From the NCBI GenBank assembly GCA_036346255.1, contig CM070628.1, positions 20,413,840 to 20,477,839 on the forward strand: a DNA stretch of 64,000 bases. Direction: 5' to 3'. Under the pieces are notes generated by a model. That model did not search any database and was not told the DNA's origin. It saw nothing but the letters and a program-made list of their open reading frames with translations. Origin of the DNA: Ampelocalamus luodianensis (Eukaryota; Streptophyta; Magnoliopsida; Poales; Poaceae). The position numbers and the translations under genes are program-made. Below are positions 1 to 12,097 of this stretch, piece after piece. Each line of letters opens with the position of its first letter. The first letter of the stretch is position 1.

Positions 1-1017
1 ATGACATATCACAGACAATTTTTAATACGAATCGTTTGTGATAAGTATCTCATAGCTTGGAATTTTTCTTACTCTTTGATTTTACCATGGTTTAGAATTT
101 TTCTTACTCTCTGATTTTACCATGGCTTGAAATTTTTTCAAGTCATGGTATGAAATGAAAATTTATCAACTTCACTTCAAGGATCTTGGTTAAGATCGAT
201 TACGTACCACATTATAGACCCAACTTTATAACTCATAAGTTATCAATTTATCTTCATTTCTTAAATAAGATGCACTAAACTTTAACATTCCATCTACTCC
301 AAAAGAAGTGCGTAAAGTCGAAATGTACTTCAATGAAGTAGGTAATTGATACCTTCCATCATAAAAATACCAAGCGAATAAATATGTCAAGTTTGCCAAC
401 AAGAAAGTAGAACTATCCTGAAGAGGAACAATACTGCCAATGACAACGTTTACAAGTAGCAAGAATAGCTCAATAGTCAGAAAAGACAATATTTGCTCTT
501 TAAAACAAATACAAACCAATTGAAACCCATCGACTGCATTGTAACCACTATCCAAAGAAGGTTCATCAACATAAGCGACTCAACGATTGGAAAAACAAAG
601 TTCGCTTTAAGGGTCAAATTAAATCAATGGAAACACATTGACTGGAATAAGAACTACTAACCCAAGAGAAATTCATCAAGCCCAACTGAATAAGAGTTAA
701 CCAAATTCAAATTCAAGGAAGAGAACAACTTCTCTAAAGATACTCACTATCAACACCTGTGCTAGAATACCCGAGGTAACCACTTCCCTATTCTCATACC
801 ATGAGCGGTGGGGTAGCCCAGTACGACCAGGGCCACAACCACAACCTCAACCTCTCAACATGGGTTATCCCCACATAATAACCATAGTATTATAATATAA
901 ATATATCATATCATCTCATAACGAGGATCATCAATACAACATAGCAGGCGTATATGCAATGCAAAAAAACCCAACCCACCTCATTGTACGATTGTGTGTC
1001 GAATTAATAATTTGATA
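1..1017 (-). mobile_element. Internal leader of Ty3/gypsy element C1 (part)
   Basis: This is the untranslated stretch that follows the primer site of element C1, read on the minus strand. It resembles the matching part of element C2 (about 40880-41700): both share a block around GATCTTRGTTARGATCGATTA (near 183 and 40887), the ACTCACTATYAA block and a CCACAACC-rich block just before the primer site. No gag or pol reading frame is visible, and the short ORFs are not conserved between the copies. The element continues off the left edge of the window and is interrupted at 1018 by a CACTA transposon. Confidence 0.75.
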
Positions 1018-4000
1018 CACTACAAGAAAAACATGCATACAACAACACATAACTACTTGCAGAAAACATATGCGTTGCGGGACCAAAAGCTACTCGGCCA
1101 CCACCTCCCACCTCCGAATAAAGCGCTCCGATCTAAACCCATCTTATTTCTTTGCTTCCTCCGTATAGTCCCTTCCGCTTCATCTTCCTCTAAAAATCCC
1201 CTTCCTTCATCTAGGGTTCCCAGACTAGCCGTCGCCTCTCGCCATTCGCGCGCGGGCACCGAGCTGCGGTGCTCCGCCTCCCAGCGCGTCGCTACGCGTT
1301 CCACGCCACTGCGTCAACGCTGGTTGGTGGCTCCATGATCCACACCACCCGTCTGCCCGCTCTGCTGCGCGCCATCTCGCTCCCTTTCGCCCCTCCCCAC
1401 CGCCTCTGCGTCGCCCCAAGCAACGGGAGGCCTCGACTCAGGAGCGGCAACATTCACTCCGTGGCGTGATGCGGCGCGGCCCGGCGTATCGTATACCAAG
1501 TAGCGCGCCGCTTTGCCTGGCGTCGATCCGTCGAGGGCACCATCAAGGCCATCGTTGGCCCGTCTCTGATCGCTTCCACGCCGTGCCCTTGACCTCCTCA
1601 AGTTCCTTGATCGCGGTAACAACGGCAAACCCCAACCAGCGCTTGCTTTGTGTTCCTAATTTAATTCCTTTGTCTAATTCAATTCAAGAGTTAAACTATT
1701 CAATTCAACACTAGGTGATACTTGTCGGTTTGCGACGTATTGTAGTTTTGAGGATGAAATTATGGAGCTCTTGTCGTCTCACCGGCCGTTTGGACGGATG
1801 ATTCTCTGTACAACATCTAATTTCTAGTACAATCAAGGTGTTCTTGCTCTTACAAATAGGACAAGTTTTTAATTGGTTGGACATTGCGGTTACTTGGTAT
1901 GCATGATCGTGTCGATGAAACAAACAAGGTTGAATTCACCAACTTTGAGATCAATTCACTACTACGGACACCAAGTTTGAGCACAAAAGCGAAGCATTTT
2001 TACATCTATGAGCTGCACTCACAAAACCAAACAAAAGCATTGCCTTTGTTTATTTTCGGTGATTGTTCATATTATTCATTTGTAGGTTTTTGTCTTACTA
2101 ATGTTGCCTTTACCAATTTCCATTTTTGACTGTTAGTGACCACTTCAACAACAATAGTGAAGCCAAAGTGCTACTTAACACTGTCAAGGTACATTTTTAA
2201 TCCACTATCATGAATGTTAAAAGAAACTCTGGTTGTTGTCTAGCTACACTCTCTTCACTCACACTGTAAGACTGAACAACTTCTTCCATCCTCATGAGTC
2301 ATGCCTCATGCTCCCACTATGTACTGTCTCGGATTTGATTTTAACAAAGCGATTTCTGATCTCTACAGTATTGATATCATAGTCTGCATTTTCATGATAT
2401 CGCTTCCGCCTCAAGCATATTGTCGCGATTGATTCGATGAGGCATAACTATGCAAACTTCAATTAAGATAGAAGGAAGCAGACTTGTCTAACTTGAATTT
2501 CATTTTTTCACGATTACTCTTAAGTCTTGATATCGTCTCTCGATGATTGTTATTGCGTACATTGTTCAATGCGAGAAATTAATGGGAACATTTACTCTTT
2601 TGCAATGCAGAATAACCAATTGAGAGCAACCAAGAACTTAGGCATCTGATCCATATATACTTAAAGCTATTTCCTAGGGAATTTATTGGCGTAATTTTTA
2701 CAATCGATACATAAACACTGTCATGAGAAAGCGGGTATTTACTATTTACAATCTCCTTTTGGACTATACTTTGGTTGCTAGGTCACGGTAATTTGTTTGG
2801 TGCATATCGGTCTTGTTCGATTCGAATGTTGTTGGTGAGCAGTAATTGGATTGTTTGGTTGATTCATTTACTATGTTCCTTTGTAAATTAACTTATTATT
2901 TCGTTTGCATGGCATTATTTGGATAAATCTGTTTAGTTCAATTTACCTATTATTTATTCTCAATGCATTATTTTCTCTTGTAGAAAACTAAGCCAACCCA
3001 ACATAGTGTTTGTGGTTTAAGGGACTTGGGCTCACCCCAAATATTTTAGCTTGTCATGATACAAAGGTTAGGCAACAAATTCATTTTACCGTTATCTTTG
3101 TATCTTGGTAGATTCTTCATTTTATTGGGTTTCTTTACATTACTTTTCATAAAGCTGCAATCTTATTTAATAGGTTTTGGAAGAAAATGTGAAGGAAAAA
3201 CTCTTAGTTACGCCATGTCTTTGGTAATGGAATTGTAAACTTTGTTGTCGGGCTAGCTTCATTTGCTTTGGTAGCTAATCGCTCACGGTAGCTCATGAGT
3301 AACTCTATTTTTAGGCGACTAACATTGTCACTTTGTATGATGTTTCCAATATTTGGCGTATTCCTTTGTTGCTCTGGGTTTAGCACATCTCATTTTCTTT
3401 GTAGTAAATTCGTATGTGATGTCCCGACATTCGTGTTTAATCTTGAATCTCATTTGTGCAGCGAGGACCAAAAGGCACATCAAGCTATTCTTAAAGTTAC
3501 GAACCTAGAAAGGTTTGTCTCCATATATCTAGTCGGTATGTTTTCTCTATCTTTGTATTATTACGTATGCAGGCAATGGATATTTATTTGTATTGTTTGC
3601 GGCTTTGCTTGGGATCCCTTTGGCCTTTCATTCTTAGTTTTGAATGACTAATGCTCGATTCCAAGTGAGGATTGATCAACATTGTCTAGTACTTGAGTGT
3701 AATTCTTTTATAAAGTTGCTTGCAATTTTAATTATGAATTAAACATCACACTAGTCACCATTGAAAATTTAATGGCAGAGAGCAACTTTGTCTATCCCAT
3801 GCGAGATCATCTTGTAATGGCATTAATGGACTCTAATTTTTCATTGTAGGTTGATAACATAAATGGATGATGCTACGGATGATATGTTGAATGAAGGTGG
3901 AGAATAGTGACATAGGCAGAGATGATTTTCATTACGTTTAGATTTCATTATGTTAGGAAATGATGTTCGAGCAAAATATTTATATCATATTTTATGTGGA

Positions 4001-4467
4001 TGGTTATTTATGTAATGCAACAATTTCTTTTTAATATATGAGTGTTCTTTTTTACCATGCTACGATCAATAATGATTTTTTTACTTCGACTTCTACACAC
4101 TTATAATCATTACAGCAACTTAATTATATCTGTTGCCAAAATAGCAAAAGTCATATGTGTGTTGTAAGTACCAACGTTTCTATGCGTTGTGACAATATAA
4201 TTATATCTATTGTCAAAATAGTAAAAGTCATCCATGCATGGTAAGTACCAACACATACAAGTGTAGTTACAACCTGACTATATCCGTTGCGAAGTAGCAA
4301 CACATTTTCATATCTATTACCAACGCTTGTTTATCTGTTGTAATAGATTCTCGCAACGGCTTCAATGGCAACACATATTAAATGCGTTGGTATAGACCGT
4401 AGCAACACTTATTTGGATTTTTACCAACGCATATATGCGTTGGTAAAAGGGTGTTCATCTTGTAGTG
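1018..4467. mobile_element. Non-autonomous CACTA (En/Spm-type) transposon
   Basis: The left end reads CACTACAAGA and the right end TCTTGTAGTG, a 10-bp terminal inverted repeat of the CACTA superfamily. Next to the right end are the expected subterminal repeats: copies of ACCAACGC / GCGTTGGT between about 4160 and 4446. The flanking triplets are ATA (1015-1017) and GTA (4468-4470), an imperfect 3-bp target duplication. The same place in related elements (about 41740 and 47948) is uninterrupted, which supports insertion. No transposase is recognisable. Exon-like pieces with splice signals occur inside, for example about 2137-2188 (TTAG before, GTACAT after) and about 3461-3512 (TGCAG before, GTTTGT after). 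Positions 1080-1560 are GC-rich like a plant 5' leader. This suggests captured host gene fragments, whose parent I do not recognise. Confidence 0.85.
4421..4446. repeat. Perfect 26-bp palindrome in CACTA subterminal region
   Basis: The sequence runs TTACCAACGCATA and then its exact reverse complement. It is the longest and most perfect of the ACCAACGC-type subterminal motifs of this CACTA element. In this superfamily, subterminal repeats are the transposase binding sites; that this one is such a site is inference. Confidence 0.8.
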
Positions 4468-4483
4468 GTACCACGGACCTATA

Positions 4484-4501
4484 GCCCGCTCTGATACTAA
4501 C
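4484..4501 (-). other. Primer binding site of element C1
   Basis: Read on the minus strand, the LTR end (GTTACA) is followed by TTAGTATCAGAGCGGGC. This matches the usual plant gypsy primer site TGGTATCAGAGC, complementary to the 3' end of initiator-Met tRNA. It fixes the sense of C1 as minus and shows that the LTR at 4502-11236 is the 5' LTR. Confidence 0.85.
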
Positions 4502-6609
4502 TGTAACACCCCAGCTCGGCATGAGCCTGGAATGCTACTAAAGAAGGCATTATTATAGTTAAACTAGAACAATCTACTAGATTTTCGGCAGAACCTCCTA
4601 TGTATGGTTGACTATACGGAGGATTCCAAAAGACATAAGTATTTCATGACTGAATCAACCCAACATCCAATATCAAATCTAAGCATTGAAAAACATGATA
4701 TTCTGCTAGGACACGTTCAACATATCCAAAGTTCGTGTCTCAACATTATTAATAACTTCGATGCATAGGGCCTAACCATCACCATCTCTTGAGCAGTTCG
4801 CTTAATTATTAAAAGACACTCTAAAAGAAATAATCAACTTGACGATATGTGTGGCAGTGTGTGACTCCAACTTAAGTCTACTCCCTCCCATGCATGCCGT
4901 TCCTGCAAAAGGTACCTAAAACACAATAAAAACAAGAGTGAGCCCAAAGACTCAGCAAGTACCGAAAAGAATCATTAACCTCACAAATTACAGCAACACT
5001 ATTCAAACTCAAAGCTTTATTCGGAAAACATAGCTCATGATGAATGAATGCAAATATGCAATGCATCTTTTCTCTTCCACTCTTTGTCGCATTTCACCGG
5101 TAATGCGAGATATGCAACCGTTGCCGCATACCATGCCTGTGCTCACAAGCACAGGGACCAATTGCCTAATACTCCGCAAGTAAAGGGGACCTCAAACCCA
5201 CACTCCACAAGTGTGGGGACCTCAAGCCCGTCATATACATGACGGGGACCTCAACAAATGCTTGGTCACCACGTAACCAAGTCTTCATTTTGTCAACATG
5301 ATGCATATGCACAAATCATGAATCATCATAATCATACCTCCTCAGCATCATCACTTGTGAATTTAACTCATTCATACTTCTATCATGCAAGTTCATAGAC
5401 ATTCATACACTCAAGCAACCATGTATAATACACATTTTCACAACATTAATAATCATGATCGACAACATCTATAACACTCTAGCATCCATAGATATCACAT
5501 TTATTCACAATATTAGCAAACAAGTACTTGCCTTAACCGCGTGAGAACAGAGGATGTGAAGAGCGGTGCTGCCTTGGGACCAGACCCCACCTAATTCATT
5601 TAAAAACATACTAAGATAACAGTAATGTACCACATAAACTATAAAAGCAAACACGAACTTGCAATAGCTCTTTTAACGCGAACCCAACTCCAATTTCCTA
5701 GATCTTTATTATGTCCCCTCTGCGGGAACATTGCGTTCTAAAATTTGTATCTTTTAGTAAAGGAGTCTAAATGAGGTGTTCTTGGACTTCATTGCAGGGT
5801 TATCAAATTCCCCAACTAAACCTAGTTGGTGGGCCTTCCTGATTCGGCCATCTAATATCCCTTTTATGTTGATTAACAAAATATCGATTTCACGTCAAAT
5901 TCTCTGGACAGTACACTAAAACTATCATAACTTTCAGCTCATTTGTCCAAATTTCGCGTTCTTGGGCTTCCCTGAAAGCTACGACAATTATCTACAACTT
6001 GTGTTATACTGAGATTCTCTAATGTTTCATTTAACTGATCTCTCAAGTCAGATTACTAAAACCTGTCAGAGTACTAACAGATTCGCAGAACAGTCACACT
6101 AATAAATTAATAACTTTTGAACCGTTCGTCCAAACGACATGATCTTATACTCTACAGAAATATATCGACATCGCCTACAACTTTCTAGGAGGCATCCAGG
6201 ACAGATTCTACTCTTAAACTCATAAAAAATGTCGGCTAACCCTGTCTGCCCTAACAGATCTAATTACCAATGAAGCTAAATAATCAATTAATCGACTAAT
6301 CGCAAGGGGATCAGATCTTACCCTTGACGAACCACTGAAGATCACGTACTGAGGCCGCGATCTCTCCCCTTCCCTCTCTTCTTCCCTCTCTCCTTCTTCT
6401 CCCTTCTTTGGCCGACAGCAATGGGAGAGCACCACCAAGAGAGAGGGGAACAACAATGGAGTGCAAGGGGTGTCTACTGTAGCACGACACTGTAGTGGCG
6501 GTGGGGGTACTGTAGCTACTCATGCTACAGTAGTGCTAGGGTTTTCCCCTCCTTTTATTGGTGGCCGGCCCTTATGGCCCTCTAGGCCAAGGCAGGAGGC
6601 CCGTGGATG

Positions 6610-9600
6610 TGGGTACCCGGAGTTATCTCCATAAGACCGAGACTAATCAAAGCCTTAGGGACATAACTCTAGGTCTCCCGTGAATGGATTCCAACTTAAA
6701 TCCATCTAAATGAGAGGCTTAACTCAAACTAGAGCCCTGACGATCATACGCGCCGCTCCTCTGCGAGCACTACATGATTGTCGGTTCTCCAACAAGTCAA
6801 ACGCTACACTTAGTGAGTTAAATAGGAAGCCATGAACAGCGAGTACAACTTATATTGGCTCCCAAGATCAGCGACCAATATAGTCATACTCTCATACAAC
6901 GTTGCTCACATCCATACAACATTCATACATAAATGGTTCAAAAGACATACAACATAGTTCCAAGTTTACAACTAATACAAGTGGCCGACCGGCCAAATTT
7001 AAAAGAGAGTGTTAAGTAGCAGCGGAAACACATAAATAGACCAAAAGAACAGCAATGGTATACCCCATAACCCATCGGCAACCAACTGGGAGTTAGATGA
7101 TAGCAAACTACTCATCGGTGTCGCCTAAATCGACACCGACAAGCTCGTCGGTTTCAATATCCTCCTCACTGTAAAAGCCAAGCAAACACTGGCTGAGTAC
7201 AAAGAGTACTATGAAGTCTTACACAAATAAAAATAGTTATGCATAAGGTCATTCAAAGGAAGGGCTCATATTGGCTTAATTTTGCGAAAGAGACGCAATA
7301 CTGAACAACCTACACATACTAGTTTTTCAAGTGCCATTTCAAAATCAGATTTGAAGTAGAAGTAAAGCATGTGAATAAGTAATGAATTCAATAACAAATG
7401 AATCATACCAACAACAAAGTGGCGGTCCACTTTGATACAACAACAAGCATGAACATCCCATTCATATCGATACAAGTTATAACCACAATTTTAATTCCAA
7501 GTCTAACAATAGTAACTCCCGAACTCAAGCGTTTGTCCATAACAGCGGACACGGCTATTCGAATAGATTTATACCTGCGGGTGTACTACTTTACCCACAC
7601 GACTTGATTAGCCCGTAAGCCTCGGATGCCTCTGAATATAGCATACTTCCTATGGTATGCGGTAGGGTAAATCAAGATACGGTCGTTTTTAGCAAGAAAA
7701 TCCCATTGAGCCAAGTCCCTCAACCCATTGCTCCTAAGAAACACAAGACGTTAACGCCTCCATCCTTTATATCCTAGGAAACACAAGACGTTAACGCCCC
7801 CATCCTATCGGCCCAAAGGAACACGGGATTTCACGGTCCCATGCCCTTACAATTTCACCACCGTGGGACTCAACACAATAAAACCTTCCCCCTACTTAAC
7901 CATATGGCTCCCAACCCGCGTGTGATAGCACGAATGTACTTGAATCAACGACGTTACCATAGTTCGGTCCTTAATTGTCCAGACAAGTCCAACCACGTAC
8001 CCAATTCTCGTGCACGAAGGCACCATCACTAGCCATCACTTTTCCAGACCAAAAGCTCATTTAAAATGACAAAAATTAACTTAGAAAACAGATACGAAGA
8101 TCTGAAACAAAAGTATATAAAGAGAGTGGTGTTTATCCCATAATTGTCGGGTTATTCCCGACAATCAAACTACCGGTTCTAGACTTGCATGGCTAAGCGA
8201 AACTCGAACAATATAATTTCACACATCCTAACATAATCATTTCAGTATTGGAGTAATTCATGGATAGCCACAATGACAAGATAATAGGATGTGTCTAACT
8301 ACTCATCACAAAAATAGCGACATTATAAAACTATATGCAAGCAATTATTATTGCATCTACCCTAACAAAATTGGGATCAAATATGATGCAAAAAAGAAAG
8401 TTCAAAGGACGCTTGCCTTGCTGGTAGGCTAATTGCTCTCCCTCAGTAGCGTATGTGTCAATATCGATAAGCTCGGAATCTATATAAATACAATACCGAA
8501 TAAACATCGAGAAATACTCCAAAAATCAAGATGCTTAAAAATGCATGATTTTTCTACAGTAGCTAAGTCATGATTTTAAATAATTTTTGGTGAAAGAATT
8601 ATTTCATTTTGATTTAGTATATGAAAGTTATGGTGGTTTGAATTTTAGATTTCAATATGCCTTCATTTATGTAATTTAATTATGATGTGAAATTTTGTAG
8701 AGAAGTGGTGAGTACAAGGATTACAAGGATAAAAAGGCAATATTATTACAAGTTCAAAATAGTTGAGTTTGCTCCAGTTGGAGTTTTCATGATTTAGTTA
8801 TGAATTTCTAAAGTTATCAGCATTTTCTTTTGTAAAAATAATAGTGTTAATAGCTTATTTTCCAAAATAATGCTCTCTGTTATAGAGACAATTTTGAAAC
8901 CAATTTTAATATAAAGTTCATTAAAAATAAAAATTATCAGAAGTGATTTCACCCATTTTGGAGTTAAAATGATTTAGTTATGCATTTTAGAAGTTAATAC
9001 CAATTCTTAGTGTACAAATTAACATTCTTTGAATTTCATAAAGTATTTGCAACTTTTCCTACCGGACCACGCGCTAGCTGCGGTGGCTGACATGCGGGAC
9101 CAAAAACAGTGCCATTTCCTTATTAACTCAGATTTTAAAATTCGAACTGACATGTGGGTCCGTCCGCCGAGGCTCGGTCCACGAGACTTGGTTCACCGAC
9201 ACACGCATACGGTGCGGCTTAAAGACTAGACCCACTGGTCAGTCACTCTTTGCTAAGATTTAATCCCGCCATTTTCTGTGCTCGGGGCCCACGTGTAAGT
9301 GACCCATGACTACGACTAAGATAGTAATTAAATGCTAACCCAATCATTAGACATTAATGACTGTCATTTGCCGTAAATGGACAGCTCTGAGAGCTGCCCG
9401 CGTCGACAATGCGCCGCGAGGTTGCGGCGGTTCGCCGCCAAGACCCGTGATAACCGCAATAGTGCTACTGGCGTCTTTGAGAGGTGGTGGCGAGTGCAGG
9501 GTGCCGACGCCGTCGGCTGGCGGAGCTAAGCGGCGGTGCAATGGCAAAAGTGCATGCAGCAAAAGAAGCTCTGCAGCGACATACAAGCGAGTGCCGGGGT

Positions 9601-11117
9601 CCTAAGGACTATGAGTGAGTTACAGGCGAAGAATGATGCTCGAGGAAGCTCGAACACTGGGCTGCGTCGCACCGAAGAAGGAAGTGGTGATGATATGCTT
9701 TCACGTGGACGGGATCTGGAAGCAAAACTAAAGCGAATGAATGCTCGGGATGGCTCTAAGATCTGCAAGGATCTTTGTAATAGCAAGGAATCGACATAAG
9801 CCTTACCAAATCAAAGTGGGAGATGAAAGGTTTGTTCTTCGACGAAAGCCCAATTTCTTCAAATCCACAAGTCTTCTGTCGTGCATTGTTGAAATAAGTT
9901 TAGGGGTTATCATAACCATGCTATAAGGCACTATATGACGCGAAAGAAAGTCCAAGTACCTCACCGGAGACGAGGATGGCAAGAAGATGTCCCCGAGTGC
10001 GTGCTCTGGACGTGAACTAGAGCACGAAGGTGAACCAGAGGCTACAAGCAAGAACAAGAGTTGAGCTTAACAAAAATGGAGAAGGCATGGAACAAAGAAA
10101 AGAATGGCATCCCCCGGTGGGAGTTTACCTGCGTAGGGAGCAAGAACGAGCTTCCCTCTCCTCGGTCAACAGAGGAGAAGTGAGGGAGAAGGAGGGGGTG
10201 CAGGGGGTGTTATGCCCGGGAAGAAGATGGAGTGGAGGCGGCGTGAGGTGAAGAAGCTCCTGGAGTGGCCAACGACGGCGGCGGATTGACGGCGTCGAGT
10301 TTCCGTTCTGAGCGCGTCGGAGCGTCGCGACCGCGTGGCGTGGAGCTCCTGCGCGAGGTCAGGGACGAAGCTGACAGCTTGGGCCCACGTCATCAGCGAG
10401 ACAAGGCGGCGCGCGCGATCGTGAGTTAAGTGATTCGATGCGCACCGTTGGATCTCGGCTAGACGGCTGAGATTAGGGAGGTGTTCGGACAGGTCGGAAG
10501 GGGTACGCGATCTAGGCCGTTGATCCATAATCCAAGGGTTGCATGCGGAGGTGCAACTAGTTGACTCCACCGAGTCAAGTGACCGAGTCGGGTTCGAGCC
10601 CAAGGAATAGTGCGGCTGGTTTGGGTCCAGTGTTTTGACCAGAATTTTAATTGTTTTCACCACTTTGACCAGTGGCTTAAAAATAGGAATAAAATTCCTA
10701 AAATCATGAAATAATTTGTGGGGCTTCCTGGGACAACCTAGTGTCCATAAAAATTATTGAACCCTACTGTTCATGATATATTTTGTGACATAAAAATTCA
10801 AACTTAGATTAGGTCTTTTAATAGTGTTTGAATTTTCTTAGGGTTCAAACCAGTCCCAAAAATTTGGGAAAAATTATATTAATTTGTGATAATTAAAATA
10901 GTATTTGAATAAATTATTTCTAGAGGATATTCAGTAGCATTTATTTCAGTTTTTGGTTTGGAGTTCAAATTCAAGTGTATGATTCATGTGTATTTTGAGA
11001 TTTTCCAAGTACAATATTCAAATGAATGGTTTCAAATCATGATACATGCTAATGAGATGCATAATAAACCTCTTAGATGCATAATAAACCTCTTTATTAA
11101 TTTGGGGATGTGACACA
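6610..11117 (-). mobile_element. Solo LTR of Ty3/gypsy family B (B1)
   Basis: The insertion begins TGGGTACCC, ends GTGACACA and is flanked by the perfect 5-bp duplication GGATG (6605-6609 and 11118-11122). It lies inside the C1 LTR, whose sequence resumes at 11123. It is about 4.5 kb with no internal region or primer site, so it is a solo LTR left by recombination between two LTRs. It matches the LTR at 28697-34470 over its right half in sense (6610-9050 with 28697-31060) and the LTR end at 54446-55055. Sense is minus, judged from the primer site beside the latter. GC-rich leader DNA lies at about 9340-10640. The ORFs there are not conserved and I do not call them genes. Confidence 0.9.
7108..8479 (-). 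CDS. Candidate spliced acidic small ORF inside LTR B1 (last two exons)
   Basis: Exon 2 is 8417-8479: acceptor ATATAG, then SELIDIDTYATEGEQLAYQQ, then a GC donor CAAG|GCAAGC. Exon 3 is 7108-7168: acceptor TTTTACAG, coding for EEDIETDELVGVDLGDTDE and a TAG stop. The other B copies have one more G at the exon 3 start, which gives a phase-1 junction and restores the frame; here that base is missing. The protein part is very acidic with no known domain. An upstream exon with the start codon must lie in the GC-rich leader, with a good donor at about 9975 (CTCCG|GTGAGG), but I cannot place it. The function is unknown. This could also be a conserved non-coding splice region, although the kept C-terminus argues for coding. 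Confidence 0.35.
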
Positions 11118-11236
11118 GGATGCCGAGGATTTGCATAAAACCCCCTTTTTCTTCTGCTAAACTCTTTTCTATTTGGTCATTACATTAATTCTACTAACTC
11201 TCTCGATAAACATTCAAATACTTTTGGGATATTACA

Positions 11237-11540
11237 ATCACAGCAGTTCTTATTAAGAACCGTCTATAACATTGCACTATCACAGACGGTTTGTAAATAG
11301 AATAAATGCGTGATAATTCGACGGTTCTTAACAATAACGTGCGTGATTTCTACGATATCACAGATGGTTTTTCTTAAGAATCGTCCGTGAATTATCACAG
11401 CAGTTCTATTTACAAACCATTTGTGATAATTATATATCATAGGCAGTTCTTAAGGAACCGTCTGTGATAACTACAACACTGATGGTTCCAAAGGAACCGT
11501 CTGTGATGAAGCATCCAGTATAGCTTGTTTTGTAGTAGTG
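11237..11540. mobile_element. Terminal fragment of a second CACTA transposon
   Basis: The right end reads TTTTGTAGTAGTG, whose reverse complement CACTACTACAAAA is a classic CACTA terminus. The stretch before it is packed with direct and inverted copies of a subterminal motif of the form GGAACCGTCTGTGAT / ATCACAGACGGTTC, at least six between 11240 and 11505. Element C1 was inserted here, so the rest of this transposon lies beyond C1, outside the left edge. Confidence 0.85.
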
Positions 11541-11815
11541 TCTTAGGCCACAGGATGTTAGACTGACTAGAGCCTGGTTAGACCGGCCACCTAGGTGGCT
11601 AGACTAGTCGTGCATCTCCTCTGTGAGGTCTTTAGTGTTTTTGGTCTTTGTCTCAGGGTTCGTCGGTTTCAACACAAGGTTTCCGTTGTGCTTGTGTCCT
11701 TTGATCCTCCTAGTTTCCATAGCTACTGAAGAGAAGAAGAAATTAAAATCAGTCGAGGGTTGAAAAAGAGTATAACTCCTATTCACCACCCTCTAGTCAC
11801 TGTTTCGATCTAACA
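11541..11815. mobile_element. Possible degenerate Ty1/copia LTR remnant
   Basis: The stretch contains GACCGGCCACCTAGGTGGC and ends CACCCTCTAGTCACTGT...GATCTAACA, which resembles the ends of grass copia LTRs. No primer site or target duplication can be seen, and no reading frame is supported. Confidence 0.3.
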
Positions 11816-11940
11816 ATAACATATATGTGTGCTGCTGCATCTGAGTAGGCAGGGAATACTGAGTGTTTTTCCTTCGAGATCTCAGCAATTAGTCTCTCTA
11901 TATTCACTTTTATTGCACTCCTACTGTCTAATGTCCTATG

Positions 11941-12097
11941 TAGGGGTGCAAAAGAAGCGGATAATTTCCGTCCGACCAACCGAAGGCTCGCGAAGCGAAT
12001 ACGGTATCTGTGTCTGACTCCGATTCCAAGGAAAAAAAATATGAAATGGGATACAAGATGAGTGCTATCTATCCGTACCGCTCCGATTGCACCCCTA
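11941..12097. mobile_element. MITE of about 157 bp, hAT-like ends
   Basis: It starts TAGGGGTGCAA and ends with its exact inverse TTGCACCCCTA, an 11-bp terminal inverted repeat typical of hAT-related MITEs. There is no coding capacity. The flanking 8 bp do not match (GTCCTATG versus CCAATCAG), so the family assignment is tentative. Confidence 0.6.

Larger units (their letters stand above)
4502..11236 (-). mobile_element. 5' LTR of Ty3/gypsy element C1, interrupted by a solo LTR
   Basis: On the plus strand the LTR starts TGTAACACCCC and ends GATATTACA. Without the insertion at 6610-11117 it is about 2.2 kb, close to the C2 LTRs (about 2.26 kb), to which it is clearly related. Next to it, 11237-11241 (ATCAC) is its outer target site inside another CACTA element. 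In sense order it has a telo-box AAACCCTA (6537-6544), a splice-donor-like CAAGG|GTAAGAT (exon edge 6322), an exon-like segment 5532-5590 bounded by TTAG and AAG|GCAAGT, a hairpin (4939-4954) and an acceptor TTTTAG at 4916-4921. The sequence is more diverged than C2, so this is an older copy. Confidence 0.85.

Noticed and set aside
4915..5590. Possible coding exons in LTR C like those of A, B and F
   Set aside because: The splice signals are there, but the exon lengths differ between copies (57, 58 and 59 nt) without keeping the frame, and the product is not acidic. Kept as an intron signal, not as a coding claim.
11237..11505. Many inverted GGAACCGTCTGTGAT motifs, considered as a separate satellite
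   Set aside because: They end at a CACTACTACAAAA terminus and are explained as CACTA subterminal repeats.
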